A stretch of DNA of 64,000 nucleotides, from the NCBI RefSeq assembly GCF_010915725.1, contig NZ_JAAIJR010000017.1, forward strand, positions 1 to 64,000, in the 5' to 3' direction. Positions 46,881-57,025 of this stretch are shown one piece after another. A program made the position numbers and the translations under genes. Numbering within the stretch: position 1 is the first letter of the stretch; each line of letters opens with the position of its first letter. The DNA is from Thiorhodococcus mannitoliphagus. GTDB taxonomy: Bacteria; Pseudomonadota; Gammaproteobacteria; Chromatiales; Chromatiaceae. The notes beneath the pieces were generated by a model. The model was not told the origin of the DNA. It did no database searches and worked only from the letters and a program-made list of their open reading frames with translations.

Positions 46881-49800
46881 ATGTGGACCATCTATTCCAT
46901 CGGTGATCCAGCCTTCCTGGAGCAGGTGCTCAATGCGGTGGCCATGCTCTTCGGCGCCGACAGCTTTGTGCGCTTCGTCGGCATCGGCTTTCTGCTCGGG
47001 ACCCTGATCATCGCCTTTCAGGGACTGCTGCAAGGCGCGCAGAGCATCCGCTTCCAGGGGCTGCTGGTGTCCTTCGTGCTCTATTCGCTGCTGTTCGTGC
47101 CCAAGGTGTCGGTGACGATCGAAGGGGCCTATTCGGGCTCGGTGCGGGTGGTCGATAACGTGCCTCTGGGACCGGCGGTGGTCGGTTCGGCAGTGTCCAA
47201 TCTGGGCTATGGGCTCACCCGGCTGTTCGAGCAGGCGTTCGCGACGCCGAGCATGACCGAGCACGGCTTCGCCGATGCGCTGCAGGTGATGGCGACGGTG
47301 CGCAAGACGGCCTTGTCTCGCCTGACCACGGGAGAGGCCAATAGCCCAACCGCAGGAGCGGATGTCGAACAATCCTGGCTAAACTACGTGGCCGACTGCG
47401 TGCTCTATGCGGTCGACCGAAAGATCAATGGCACGACCATGGATAGGGTGCTGCAGGCGACCACGCTGGAGGCGGCCTTCCAGACGCCGATCGTGACCGG
47501 CACCACCAAGCTGATCCTCGGCGAGACACCCGAGGAGTTGACCTGTGTCGATGCCTACGGGCGCCTCTCGGCCTACACCACGGCGTCCTTTCTGCCTAAG
47601 TTCAAGCAGGCGGTGGCTGCCAAGCTCGGCGTTGACAGCGGCGCGGTCGACAGCCGGGTGCGCGCGGCGCTGACAACACTGGCTCAGGACACGGTCGACG
47701 CTCAGCAGTACATGGTGATGACAGCCATCCTGCCGATGCTCGAGCGTGGCGTGATCCAGCACTACAACGACATCGGCCAATGGAATGCCGCCTTGCAGAC
47801 CAGCCAGGCGATTCAGCAGCGCAACAGCCAGTGGGCGACCGAGCCGTCGCTGTTCGTGCGCATCATGCGCCCCATGATGACCTTCTTCGAGGGCTTCATC
47901 TTTGCCATCGGCCCCTTCATGGCCTTCGCCGTGGCGCTGGGACCGATCGGCATCGCCATGGTCGGGCGCTATCTGATCTTTGGGCTCTGGATTCAGCTGT
48001 GGCTGCCGATCCTGGCGATCACCAATCTCTATCTGATCCTGGCGGCGCAGCGGGCCTTCGAGGCCCTGTCGGATCAGGCGGGCGTGACCCTGCCGTCCTT
48101 CCGTGCGCTCTACGAGAGCGATCTGCTGCTGCAGGACTATCTGGCCACGGGCGGGATGCTGGTCGCCTCGACGCCGGCGATCAGCCTGATGCTGATCTAC
48201 GGCAGCGCCATCACGGCGACTCACCTGGCCGGTCGACTGCAGAGCGGGGATCACGTCAACGAAAAGCTCACTTCGCCCGACGTGCTTCAGCCGCAAGCGG
48301 CCGGGACGGTTGGCCCACTGCTCCAGCGCACCGCGCTTGGCGGCACCGTGGCTCCAGGGGCGGCGGGGCTGCTGTGGTCGTTCAACCTCGGGCACTCAGC
48401 GCAGGCGACGCTGCGCTCGGCCGAACAGAGTGCCGAGCAGGCGCAGGAGAGCTTCAGCACCTCGCTCAGTCAGGCGCTGGCGAGCTCGGCAGCGGCCAAT
48501 CATCAGACCAGTTTGCAGTATGCGCTGGGGCAGCGGTTGGATGCTTCCTACAGCCGGGCGGATGCGGCGGTGCTGGCGGCGAGTGAGGATCTGACGGAGC
48601 GGTTTAGAGATTCACAGCTATCGCACAATCAGATGGGTACGGTGCTTCGTGCCGCAATGGCGGCACCAAAGACGGCCAAGGGAATCGACCGCTTCGCAGG
48701 GGAGCTATCGACTCAGTACGGTGTAGACAGCGGCATGGCCCACGAAATTGCCCAGGCGGCCCTGCAAAAAGCGTCAACGGATCAACAGCTCCAGGCGCGC
48801 TTCGCCGAGGGGCTCGCCTACGACATCCAGCGGGGGCAGTCAGACAGCTACACCGAAGGGCTGAACCGCACCGAGTCGGCGCAGCTCGCGCACCAGGCTC
48901 AGGATGTGCTCACGACCTCCCGCTCTGTCGAGCGGGCCGCCCAATTCGCGCAGCAGTATGGGACCAGCGGACGCTTCGGGGCGGTGGAAACCTCGGGTCT
49001 GCTGTTGGCCCATCCAGCGCTCTACGAGCGCCTGGAACAGATCCTCGATCGCTTCGGGCTGGCCGGCGATGCGGCTCACCAGGCGGACGCCCTGATGGCG
49101 GGTGGTGTGGTGGGTGACCGCCAGCAGGCCCGGACCATTGCCGGCATGGGCTTGTTGCTCGGCTTCTATGGCGGGGCGCGGGCCGGTGCGATGACGACCG
49201 ACGAGCAACGGCAGGCGGAAGCGGCGGCCCAGGGGATCTACGCACAACTGGTCGGCGTGCGCCGGCCTGGGCCGATCGCGCCCGAAGAATCCGGTGGGCT
49301 TGCGACGCATGTGCCCGCCTTCGGTGGGGCTCGCGGCCGCGTTGTCGCCGCTGGTATGCAGGATCCTGGGACAATGGTGGCGGCTGAGCTCATGGCGCAG
49401 CGCGTGGCGGCGGATGGCATGATCGAGACGCTCGGGCAGGCGCCGGCTTCAGTTGAGCAGTTCAGCAGCGGCGGCACGGCGGCGGTGGCCCAGCAGCATC
49501 GAGCCAATACGAGCGTCATTCGCGCGGATACGCATCAGCGACTCGGTGAGGAGATTGCCGATCGGGCGTCCCTGCCGCGTCCCGCCGCCGAGATCGTCCA
49601 ACGCGAGATGGGCGGGGTGTGGATCCGGGCGGCCGAGACCGGCGCCTTGGCGGTCGCCGGTGCCGAAGGCGTGAGCCATCAGATCACTGAGTCAGTTGGG
49701 GCCTTTGGCCAGACTCTGTCGAGTGGAGGAAGCCTCGCGGAGGCGATGGACGCGGGTCGGGCCGCCGCGGGTAGCGTGGCTGGTTGGAGTGCCGCGCGGG

Positions 49801-50669
49801 CGGCGATGATCGATATGCGCCTGGCGCAGATCGAGGGCTATGGCCTCACCTCGGCTCAGGTTGCGCTCTATCGCGAAGCCTCTGAATCGACCCTCTTTGC
49901 CTTCGCGCCGAGCGCCGACCAGGCCGCCGCCCGTCAAGCCGTGATCGAGGAATCAGGCGCCTCGGGCGAGGCGGTCGCGACCTTGATCGAGCGCGCCGTT
50001 GTGGGGCGCGATGACACGGATCTGCGCCTCATCGGTCAGTACAATCAGAGCGTGCCGACCGGCCCGGTGCTTGAGCCTCCTGCCATCGGGACGCTTGGTC
50101 CGCCGACTGTGCGGGGTCCATTGATGCACGCGAGCGTCACCGAGGGGCGTCTAGGGCACGTGCTCGATCTGATCGCCGTCCCGGAGTCGCACGGCAACTA
50201 CAACGCCTGGTACGACAATGCCGATCAAAATGACGTCGATCTGTCGACCCTGACCCTGGGCGAGGTCCGCACGCTCCAGCAGCAGTTGCTCGATGCTGGG
50301 AACGGCGGCTCGGCGATCGGCCGCTATCAGTTCGTCCCCTCGACCCTCGAGGATCTGACCGACCGACTTGGGCTCTCGGAGTCCGAGCCATTCACGCCGG
50401 CCTTGCAGGACCGCCTGGCGTTGGTGCTGGCTCGGGATGCGGGGGTCAACGATTGGATGGCGGGTACGCTGCCGAGCGATGCTTTTGCCTACAACCTGTC
50501 GAAGACGTGGGCTGGGCTGCCAAAGGACGCCTCGAATCAGAGCTATCACCAAGGTGTCGGTGACAATGCCGCACGGATCGATTACACGACCGTCCTCGAG
50601 CGTTTGAGGGCGATTCGGGGAGGCGATTCAGCGCCGACGGTCGCCTCGGCGCCGACGAGCGCGCCTTGA
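46881..50669 (+). CDS. traG: TraG-type mating-pair stabilisation protein with lysozyme-like C-terminus
   Basis: 1262 residues. The N-terminal third is membrane protein of the F-type TraG family: helices at about 22-45, 52-75, 340-365 (FEGFIFAIGPFMAFAVALG), 370-395 and 430-450. A long helical, alanine- and glutamine-rich periplasmic part follows. The last 170 residues contain HVLDLIAVPESHGNYNAW and GGSAIGRYQFVPSTLEDLT, the pattern of a lysozyme-like muramidase with a catalytic Glu in PESHG. Standard TraG does not carry this visible module as far as I recall. TraG works in pilus assembly and in entry exclusion. Ribosome site GGAGG is well placed. Confidence 0.92.
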   Translation: MWTIYSIGDPAFLEQVLNAVAMLFGADSFVRFVGIGFLLGTLIIAFQGLLQGAQSIRFQGLLVSFVLYSLLFVPKVSVTIEGAYSGSVRVVDNVPLGPAVVGSAVSNLGYGLTRLFEQAFATPSMTEHGFADALQVMATVRKTALSRLTTGEANSPTAGADVEQSWLNYVADCVLYAVDRKINGTTMDRVLQATTLEAAFQTPIVTGTTKLILGETPEELTCVDAYGRLSAYTTASFLPKFKQAVAAKLGVDSGAVDSRVRAALTTLAQDTVDAQQYMVMTAILPMLERGVIQHYNDIGQWNAALQTSQAIQQRNSQWATEPSLFVRIMRPMMTFFEGFIFAIGPFMAFAVALGPIGIAMVGRYLIFGLWIQLWLPILAITNLYLILAAQRAFEALSDQAGVTLPSFRALYESDLLLQDYLATGGMLVASTPAISLMLIYGSAITATHLAGRLQSGDHVNEKLTSPDVLQPQAAGTVGPLLQRTALGGTVAPGAAGLLWSFNLGHSAQATLRSAEQSAEQAQESFSTSLSQALASSAAANHQTSLQYALGQRLDASYSRADAAVLAASEDLTERFRDSQLSHNQMGTVLRAAMAAPKTAKGIDRFAGELSTQYGVDSGMAHEIAQAALQKASTDQQLQARFAEGLAYDIQRGQSDSYTEGLNRTESAQLAHQAQDVLTTSRSVERAAQFAQQYGTSGRFGAVETSGLLLAHPALYERLEQILDRFGLAGDAAHQADALMAGGVVGDRQQARTIAGMGLLLGFYGGARAGAMTTDEQRQAEAAAQGIYAQLVGVRRPGPIAPEESGGLATHVPAFGGARGRVVAAGMQDPGTMVAAELMAQRVAADGMIETLGQAPASVEQFSSGGTAAVAQQHRANTSVIRADTHQRLGEEIADRASLPRPAAEIVQREMGGVWIRAAETGALAVAGAEGVSHQITESVGAFGQTLSSGGSLAEAMDAGRAAAGSVAGWSAARAAMIDMRLAQIEGYGLTSAQVALYREASESTLFAFAPSADQAAARQAVIEESGASGEAVATLIERAVVGRDDTDLRLIGQYNQSVPTGPVLEPPAIGTLGPPTVRGPLMHASVTEGRLGHVLDLIAVPESHGNYNAWYDNADQNDVDLSTLTLGEVRTLQQQLLDAGNGGSAIGRYQFVPSTLEDLTDRLGLSESEPFTPALQDRLALVLARDAGVNDWMAGTLPSDAFAYNLSKTWAGLPKDASNQSYHQGVGDNAARIDYTTVLERLRAIRGGDSAPTVASAPTSAP

Positions 50670-50779
50670 GTCGCAATGCCGGCTCGACTTTTCTGTGGTG
50701 TGTCTCGGCCGGCCATGCGCGTTGTGGACTAGACTGCCTTCAGGCGTTGAATTGGAGGCCTGTCTCGGAGGGAAGAGCG

Positions 50780-51067
50780 ATGTTCTCGATTCGTCATTGG
50801 AGGTGGTGGAACTGGCTGCTGGCGGGCATTCTGATGCCGCTGCTGGCTGGTGGCCTTGGGCTGACGATCTTCATTGGGCTGGCCGTGATCGCACTCATTG
50901 CACGGGTGCTTTTTGGTCCGGCACCGCCGTGGGACCCGGAGCTCGATGCGCCGCTGATCTCGTTGTCTGGCAATGAGCCAGATGATTACGAATGGCACGA
51001 ATGGTACTGGATCGCCTCGAAGCGGATGCGTGGCTCGGTCGGCGCGAATTTCATTGATCACCTGTAG
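50780..51067 (+). CDS. Small two-helix membrane protein after traG
   Basis: 95 residues from MFSIRHWRWWNWLLAGILMP. One long hydrophobic region at 12-43 likely forms two helices, then an acidic soluble tail ending WYWIASKRMRGSV. In SXT/R391 the entry-exclusion gene eex lies directly downstream of traG and encodes a small inner-membrane protein. Position and type fit, but sequence similarity to Eex is not evident, so I leave the symbol empty. The start follows GAGGGAAGA. Confidence 0.6.
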   Translation: MFSIRHWRWWNWLLAGILMPLLAGGLGLTIFIGLAVIALIARVLFGPAPPWDPELDAPLISLSGNEPDDYEWHEWYWIASKRMRGSVGANFIDHL

Positions 51068-51109
51068 GTTAGGTTTCAGTCGCCGCGTGCGTGATTCAAG
51101 TCTGAGCAA

Positions 51110-51655
51110 ATGCCCTTCACCCCACTGCATTTGGGACCCGGCTTTGCACTCAAGGCCCTGGGTGGTCGCCATTTCAGTTTCTTGGCCTTCGGCCTCGCCC
51201 AGGTCGCCATGGACATCGAGCCGCTGGCGGGCTTGCTGACAGGCGCCCAACGGTTGCATGGCTCGACCCACACCTACCTGGCCGCACTGGGAATCGCCCT
51301 GGTGGTCGCAGCGATGACGCCCCCGATCGGGCGACCTGTCGTGAGACGCTGGAATCGAGAAGTGGCGTGGGCGCGCCTGCCATGGCTGACCGTTTCGGCG
51401 GACTTCACGCGTGTGTCGGTGCTCGCGGGCGCCACCCTGGGCACGCTCTCGCATGTCTGGCTCGACAGCCTGATGCATGCCGACATAACGCCGTTGGCCC
51501 CGTGGTCCGAGGCCAACGGCTGGCTGGGTGCGGTGTCTGTCGAGGCGCTGACAATCGGATGCCTGTTGGCGGGGCTGCTGGGACTGACCGCCTGGCTCGT
51601 CCTCACCTGGCGGCGCGGTCAGCGCGCCTCTGCATCGAGCCGCGGTGCCCGGTGA
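51110..51655 (+). CDS. DUF4184-like/YdjM-type membrane protein
   Basis: 181 residues with four probable membrane helices. The start MPFTPLHLGPGFALKALGG and HVWLDSLMHADI carry the H and D residues of the membrane-bound metal-dependent hydrolase-like family (DUF457/YdjM or DUF4184). Activity of this family is mostly undefined. It is 42 bases after the small membrane protein, on the same strand, and ends 36 bases from the convergent NERD-helicase gene. Role in the element is unknown. Confidence 0.75.
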   Translation: MPFTPLHLGPGFALKALGGRHFSFLAFGLAQVAMDIEPLAGLLTGAQRLHGSTHTYLAALGIALVVAAMTPPIGRPVVRRWNREVAWARLPWLTVSADFTRVSVLAGATLGTLSHVWLDSLMHADITPLAPWSEANGWLGAVSVEALTIGCLLAGLLGLTAWLVLTWRRGQRASASSRGAR

Positions 51656-51691
51656 CGGGCCTGATCTACCCGCGATGTCAGTATCTTCGCC

Positions 51692-53371
51692 CTAGGCGCG
51701 CCCCGCCAGGCGCTCCATGACCCAGGCGTTGGAGCGGTCGCACACCAGGTCCAACCGCACGGTCGCCCGCGTCATGCCGCAGAACAGGACTTGAAGCTCC
51801 TGCGCGAGGCGCTGCTCACGGGGCGCAACGTCGGTCAAGATGACCGCGGCGGCCTGCTGACCCTTGAAGCGCCGCACCGTGTCAAAGAGCACCTGCCCTT
51901 TTGAATAGACCTGATTGCCAAAGAGGTCGTAGTCGCCGGTGAAGCGGGCGAGGGTATGGTTGCCGACCCGCTGTGCCGCCTTCAGCGCGGTGCTCTCGAG
52001 GCCACGGCAGGAGAGGATGGCGATGTCCTGGGGCCGGAATCGCTCATTGAGCAGACGTCCGACGATACGCCCGACCAATTTCGGCTGCTCGCCGGGGTCC
52101 TCGTAGAAGACGGTGCCCGCCCCAAGCCCCGGGAGGTCATTGGCGCAGGTGAAGGGCAGCTCGGGAAGAACCCCAGTGACGAAACGGGCGATGCCCTCGG
52201 GCGAGCGATAGTTCAGCAGCGAGCGGTAGCCGACGAAGCCCTGAGCGAGCAGCGCCCGAGGGGCGACGCCGCGCACATTCTGATTCGGATCCTCGAGCCA
52301 GAGCATGGTGGCGTCCTCGCGCAGGAAGAGGCGCAGGGCCTCGAGCCAGCCGGCCTCGAAATCCTGCGCTTCATCGACGATCAGGGTGTCGAAGCGCCAA
52401 GCGTCCTCCAGCGTCGCCGTGAGCACTTGCTCCTCCAGGCGCGCGGCGGCCTGCGGCCAGAAGTCTGGCTGCGTGCGCATGCCCTCGAAGTCGAGCTGGA
52501 TGCCTCGCGATTGCAGGAACTGATCGCAGAACTGGTACCAGGTCGCGACCCGGCCGCCCTCCGCGACCAGACGGCTGAGTCGCTCGGCCAGAGGACGGTT
52601 GAAGCAGAGCAGGAGAGGGTGTCCGCCGCGCTCGATGCATTGATCGAAGAAATGCCGCGCCACCAGGGTCTTGCCGTTGCCCGCCGTCGCTAGCACCTGC
52701 AACCGCAGCGGATGCATCTCGAGGTTGGCCAGGACCTCGAGCAGTCCATGCGAGAGGCGGGTATAGGTCTTCTCCTGCGCATCGATGTGCGCGTGAACGT
52801 CCGGTACGACCTCGAAGGTCTGGCGGAAGAAGGCCGCGACCTGCTGCGCCCAATTGCCCTGGGTGCCCTGACCCGACAGCAGAACGGCCTGAATCTGCTC
52901 GGCGAGTGTCTCACGTTTGGGGGCGTCGACGATGCGCTCGCGATCCAATCCGGCCGCCGAGAGCTGCCTGAGCGTATGATCCGGGCAGTAGATGAGGTAC
53001 TCGATCTCCAGTCCCGGGCGCTTGCCGACTTGGTAGGCGAACTTCTCGCGGATGCTATCGACCGAGCGCAGGATCTGATCGCCGACGCTCTTGCGCTCAT
53101 CTCCATAGGCCTTGAACAGTCCCTGGGAGGTCTCCTCGAGTCCGCCGTTCTTCTGCTCGATGCAGAGCACCTGCCCGGCCTGATTGACCACCACGAAGTC
53201 GATCTCGCCATAGAGGGTGTGGCCCTTGTACTGGCGGGTCCAGTGCACACCGTGGAAGACCGTGTAGGCCTCGGGCAGCCTGTCGCGCAGCAGGGCGAGT
53301 GTCTCGACCTCCGGCTCGTGTGCGCCGCTCAAGGCGAGCTGGGTGAGATCCGATGGGACGATTCTGGCCAT
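51692..53371 (-). CDS. NERD-domain UvrD-like helicase
   Basis: 559 residues. Residues 1-170 form a NERD nuclease-related domain (YGEIDFVVVNQAGQVLCIEQKNG, with D, E and K of a PD-(D/E)xK-like site). The helicase then has motif I ATAGNGKTLVARHFF, motif II IVDEAQDF, LLNYRSPEGIARFV as motif IV and CGMTRATVRLDLV as motif VI. It should be a nuclease-helicase acting on ends or branches. It is divergent from the recC-recB-recD operon and may work with it. The start MARIVPSDLTQLAL is the first methionine. Confidence 0.86.
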   Translation of the reverse strand: MARIVPSDLTQLALSGAHEPEVETLALLRDRLPEAYTVFHGVHWTRQYKGHTLYGEIDFVVVNQAGQVLCIEQKNGGLEETSQGLFKAYGDERKSVGDQILRSVDSIREKFAYQVGKRPGLEIEYLIYCPDHTLRQLSAAGLDRERIVDAPKRETLAEQIQAVLLSGQGTQGNWAQQVAAFFRQTFEVVPDVHAHIDAQEKTYTRLSHGLLEVLANLEMHPLRLQVLATAGNGKTLVARHFFDQCIERGGHPLLLCFNRPLAERLSRLVAEGGRVATWYQFCDQFLQSRGIQLDFEGMRTQPDFWPQAAARLEEQVLTATLEDAWRFDTLIVDEAQDFEAGWLEALRLFLREDATMLWLEDPNQNVRGVAPRALLAQGFVGYRSLLNYRSPEGIARFVTGVLPELPFTCANDLPGLGAGTVFYEDPGEQPKLVGRIVGRLLNERFRPQDIAILSCRGLESTALKAAQRVGNHTLARFTGDYDLFGNQVYSKGQVLFDTVRRFKGQQAAAVILTDVAPREQRLAQELQVLFCGMTRATVRLDLVCDRSNAWVMERLAGRA

Positions 53372-53767
53372 GGCGCTCTGCCTCGGTGGGTCGGGCGATC
53401 AGAAGATTGATTCCTGCCGCGTCCCTGATGGTACAGGGCTTCGCCGTAGAGTGGCGATGCGTGTCCGCCTGGTGTTGGCGGCAGACAGGGATTCATTCGC
53501 CAGGCATTGCTCACAACCCACCCGAGCCTACCTCACAGATGCACTGATCCTTACATCCGCGGCTTGATCGTGTAGAGTGTGTGAAATACGTCACAAGGAG
53601 TATCGCTCAATTGAGGTGAGCAGATTTCCGTATTGTGCTCGAATAGGGATCGTCGCCCCGATCGACGAGCGCGACGCCGACGGCGGACGGCCGCATTGGA
53701 TCTCGCCGCAGGCCTGCCAGGCTCACCCTTGAGCCACACCGATTCTGAGTCAGGAACGACGCGGATC
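53372..53767. promoter_or_regulatory. Divergent promoter region between the NERD-helicase and recC
   Basis: 396 bases without a gene. It must hold promoters for both strands. An AT-richer part at 53,560-53,650 (GTGTGAAATACGTCACAAGGAG) is the likely recC promoter zone, but boxes are not clear. An open frame from 53633 runs in phase into recC; I do not accept it as an N-terminal extension because its first 45 residues are arginine-rich and unlike RecC. Confidence 0.4.
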
Positions 53768-56700
53768 ATGCTTAAGATCATTGCCTCAAACGCTGTTGAG
53801 TCGCTCTTGGCGTCGCTTGGCGATCGTATCCGTGCCGAGCCGCTCGCCTCGCCGCTTTCGCCCGAGCTGGTTATCGTGCCGAGCTCGGCCATGGGTCGAT
53901 GGATCAATCTGCGGCTGGCCGAGCGACAGGGGGTGGCGGCGAATCTCGTCTATCCCTTGCCGGCCACCTTCATTTGGCAGCTCGCCCGCGAGCGGCTCCC
54001 TGAGGTTCCGGATCAGGATCCACTCGCGATCGATCCGATGGCCTGGAGGCTGTTCGGGTATCTGCCCCATGTCCTGGCAGAGCCCGGCTTCGAAACCCTC
54101 CGCCACTATCTCACGGGCGATTCACTGGGCCTGAAGCGTTGGCAGCTGGCCTGCCGCATCGCCGATGCCTTTGACCGCTACCAGCTCTATCGCCCGGAGC
54201 TGATCCGCCGCTGGGCCGAGGACGCTGAGGGCGACTGGCAGGGTCAGCTGTGGCGTCGGCTCGCGGCGGATGCGGGCGCCGGGCACCGCGTCGCGGTGAT
54301 CGACACCCTCCTGCAAGAGCTGCAAGGCTCGGAGGGCCAAACCGCGTTACCCAGGCGCATCAGCCTCTTCGCGGTTTCGACGCTGCCACCGCTGTTCGTC
54401 GAGGTGATTCACGCCCTCGCGGTCCAGACCGCCGTGCATCTCTATCTGCACGCGCCGACACCCGAGCTTTGGAAAGACCTGGTCTCCCAATCAGAGCAAG
54501 CTCGGAAGCGCATGGAGGATCCTCATGCCCCCGACGTCTGGGAGGTTGGCAACAGCCTGCTCGCCTCCTGGGGACGTCAGGGGCTTGCCCTGCACGACCT
54601 GCTGTTGAGTCAGGGAGCCTCAACGCCAGCGGCGGACTGCGCGGTCGAAGAGCGCTTCCTTGAGCCTGGAGAGGCAAGGCTCCTGCACCGACTGCATGCG
54701 GACATCTTCCGCCTTCGGTCAACCCTGAGTGAGGACGCGCGTGCCGAGGTCGTGTTGGACGACTCCTTACAGGTGCACATCTGTCACAGCCCCATTCGTG
54801 AGTGTCAGGTCCTGCACGACCAGCTCCTGGCGATGCTGGAGGCCGATTCCGAGCTGCGACCCGAGGACATCCTGGTGCTGATCCCCGAGATCAGCCTCTA
54901 TGCCCCCTACGTCGAGGCCGTCTTCAGTCAGGATGCCGAGCACGACCGCCCCTTCATCCCCTGGAGCCTCTCGGACATCTCGCTGGCCGATGAGCATCCG
55001 CTGATTCAGGTCTTCCTGCGGCTGTTCGCGCTCCCGGAGAGCCGATTCAGTCAATCCGAGATCCTCTCTTACCTGGATGTGCCAGAGCTGGCCAGCAACT
55101 TCGGGCTCGACGACGAGGCAGTCGCGCAGATCAAGGACTGGCTTGCCGAGGCCAATCTGCGCTGGGGTCTGGACGGCGCGCACAAGCAGACACTCGGCCT
55201 GCCTGCGACTGCCGAGAACACCTGGGCTCAGGCGGAGCAGCGCCTCTTCGCCGGCTACGCGATGGGCGAGGCGGCTCTGTTCGACGGCATCGCCCCCATT
55301 GGCAGCGTCGAAGGGGGCAGGGCGGCGGCGCTCGGCGGCTTCTGGCGGTTCTTCTCGCGGCTCACCGAGCTGTCCAGGCAGCTGGCTGTCGCGCGCCCTG
55401 CGCAGGAGTGGCAGACCCTCATCGGGACGCTGCTCACGGATATCTTTGGCGAGCGCGACGATGAGGAGGGCCGGATTCAGAAGATCCGGGACGCGGTCGC
55501 CGAGCTCGTCGATCAGGCCGCGGGCGTCGATGAGTGCCTGGAGCGGGCCCTGGTGCATCGCTGGCTGGTGCAGTCACTCGGTGGGGAGACTCGGCGCGGT
55601 CGCTACTTCAGCGGCGGGGTGACCTTCTGCGGCATGCGTCCGATGCGCAGCCTCCCGTTCAAGGTCATCTGCGTCCTCGGGCTGCAGGAGCAGGCCTTTC
55701 CGCGCAGAGATCGGCCGTCCGAGCTGGATCGCATGCGCCAGGACTGGCGGCCGGGTGATCCGCGCAAGGGCGACGAGGACCGCTATCTCTTCCTGGAGAC
55801 CCTGCTGTGCGCCCGGCAACGTCTCTATCTCAGCTACGTGGGACGTGACATCCGCAAGAACACGGACCGCCAGCCCTCGGTGCTCGTCCGTGAGCTGCTC
55901 GATTATCTTGACCAGCAGTACAGGCCGTCCGATGCCGCCCGGAGCGGGCGACTGAGTGAGCTGCTGACACGGATCCATCCTCTGCAGCCCTTCAGTCCCC
56001 GTTGCTATCTCGGCGGCGAGCAGAGCTACGACGGATACTGGTGCGCGGTCGCGCGGGCAATGAGCCCGTCCGGTGAGTCCGTGGAGCAAGAGCCGACGAC
56101 CTGGCCGACGGGGCGCCTGTCGGCCGCCCCGGAGCAGATGCGCGAGGTAACGCTGCGGCAGCTCGAGCGTTTCCTGCGACATCCTGTGCGCTACTTCGTC
56201 AACAGCCGCCTTGGGGTCTATCTGCGCGAGGACGAGGCCGAGGATGACGACGAGTGCTTCGGGCTCGACTACCTCCAGAGCTTCCTGCTCAAACAGTGGC
56301 TCGTCGAGGACGCGCTGCGCGGACAGCCCCCATCGCAGCCGCAGCTGAGCGCTGAGGGCCTGTTGCCTCATGGCGCCTTCGCGGGACTCGCATTGGAGGC
56401 CGAGAGCGCGAAGGTGGCGTCGCTGATCGATGCGCTGGATGATTTCCGGAATCAGCGCCCGGAGCAGGTTGTGGTCGATCTAGAATTCGATGACGACGCG
56501 GGTCCCTGCCGTTTTTTTGGTCAGATCAAGGGAATCTATCCTGACCTGGGCCTGCTCCGCTGGCGGCCGAGCTCCATGAAAGGCGCGGACATTCTCTGTC
56601 TCTGGCTCAACCACCTCGTCCTCTGTGCCAGCGATGCTCCGGGCATGACACGCAGTGCTCACTATGGACCGGACGGGAGCTTTGTCATCTCGACGCCTAT

Positions 56701-57025
56701 CGAGCCAGAGGACGCGCGCACGGCACTTGCCGGCTTCCTCGCCTGGTACTGGGAGGGAATCCACCGGCCTCTGTTGGTCCTGCCCAAGGCGAGCTATGCC
56801 TATGCCCTGGCCTGTCATCGCAAGCCGGATGGCGACGCCATGGCGGCCGCGCGGAGTCAATGGAACGGAAACAGTTTCATGGACATTCCGGGTGATCAAG
56901 ACGACGCCTACATCCAGCTCATTCGGCGAGGCACGGCCGGCGAGCCAATCGCCGGCGAGGACTTCGCCACCCTCGCGCAGGCCTTCTACCATCAGGCCCT
57001 ACGCACTGGGGAGCTTAAGCAATGA
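53768..57025 (+). CDS. recC: Exodeoxyribonuclease V gamma subunit RecC
   Basis: 1085 residues, near the usual RecC length. The N-terminus LKIIASNAVESLLASLGDRI, then VIVPSSAMGRWINLRLAER, is the RecC start. Later blocks, including GGVTFCGMRPMRSLPFKVIC, LGLQEQAFPRRDRPSELD and RYLFLETLLCARQRLYLSYVG, are also typical. RecC forms the Chi-scanning channel of RecBCD and splits the DNA. The ATG at 53768 is the first methionine at the conserved start. The stop overlaps recB by ATGA, so synthesis of the subunits is coupled. Confidence 0.95.
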   Translation: MLKIIASNAVESLLASLGDRIRAEPLASPLSPELVIVPSSAMGRWINLRLAERQGVAANLVYPLPATFIWQLARERLPEVPDQDPLAIDPMAWRLFGYLPHVLAEPGFETLRHYLTGDSLGLKRWQLACRIADAFDRYQLYRPELIRRWAEDAEGDWQGQLWRRLAADAGAGHRVAVIDTLLQELQGSEGQTALPRRISLFAVSTLPPLFVEVIHALAVQTAVHLYLHAPTPELWKDLVSQSEQARKRMEDPHAPDVWEVGNSLLASWGRQGLALHDLLLSQGASTPAADCAVEERFLEPGEARLLHRLHADIFRLRSTLSEDARAEVVLDDSLQVHICHSPIRECQVLHDQLLAMLEADSELRPEDILVLIPEISLYAPYVEAVFSQDAEHDRPFIPWSLSDISLADEHPLIQVFLRLFALPESRFSQSEILSYLDVPELASNFGLDDEAVAQIKDWLAEANLRWGLDGAHKQTLGLPATAENTWAQAEQRLFAGYAMGEAALFDGIAPIGSVEGGRAAALGGFWRFFSRLTELSRQLAVARPAQEWQTLIGTLLTDIFGERDDEEGRIQKIRDAVAELVDQAAGVDECLERALVHRWLVQSLGGETRRGRYFSGGVTFCGMRPMRSLPFKVICVLGLQEQAFPRRDRPSELDRMRQDWRPGDPRKGDEDRYLFLETLLCARQRLYLSYVGRDIRKNTDRQPSVLVRELLDYLDQQYRPSDAARSGRLSELLTRIHPLQPFSPRCYLGGEQSYDGYWCAVARAMSPSGESVEQEPTTWPTGRLSAAPEQMREVTLRQLERFLRHPVRYFVNSRLGVYLREDEAEDDDECFGLDYLQSFLLKQWLVEDALRGQPPSQPQLSAEGLLPHGAFAGLALEAESAKVASLIDALDDFRNQRPEQVVVDLEFDDDAGPCRFFGQIKGIYPDLGLLRWRPSSMKGADILCLWLNHLVLCASDAPGMTRSAHYGPDGSFVISTPIEPEDARTALAGFLAWYWEGIHRPLLVLPKASYAYALACHRKPDGDAMAAARSQWNGNSFMDIPGDQDDAYIQLIRRGTAGEPIAGEDFATLAQAFYHQALRTGELKQ

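Noticed and set aside
53633-53767. Longer N-terminus of RecC
   Set aside because: The 45 extra residues are arginine-rich and unlike RecC; the methionine at 53768 begins the conserved sequence.
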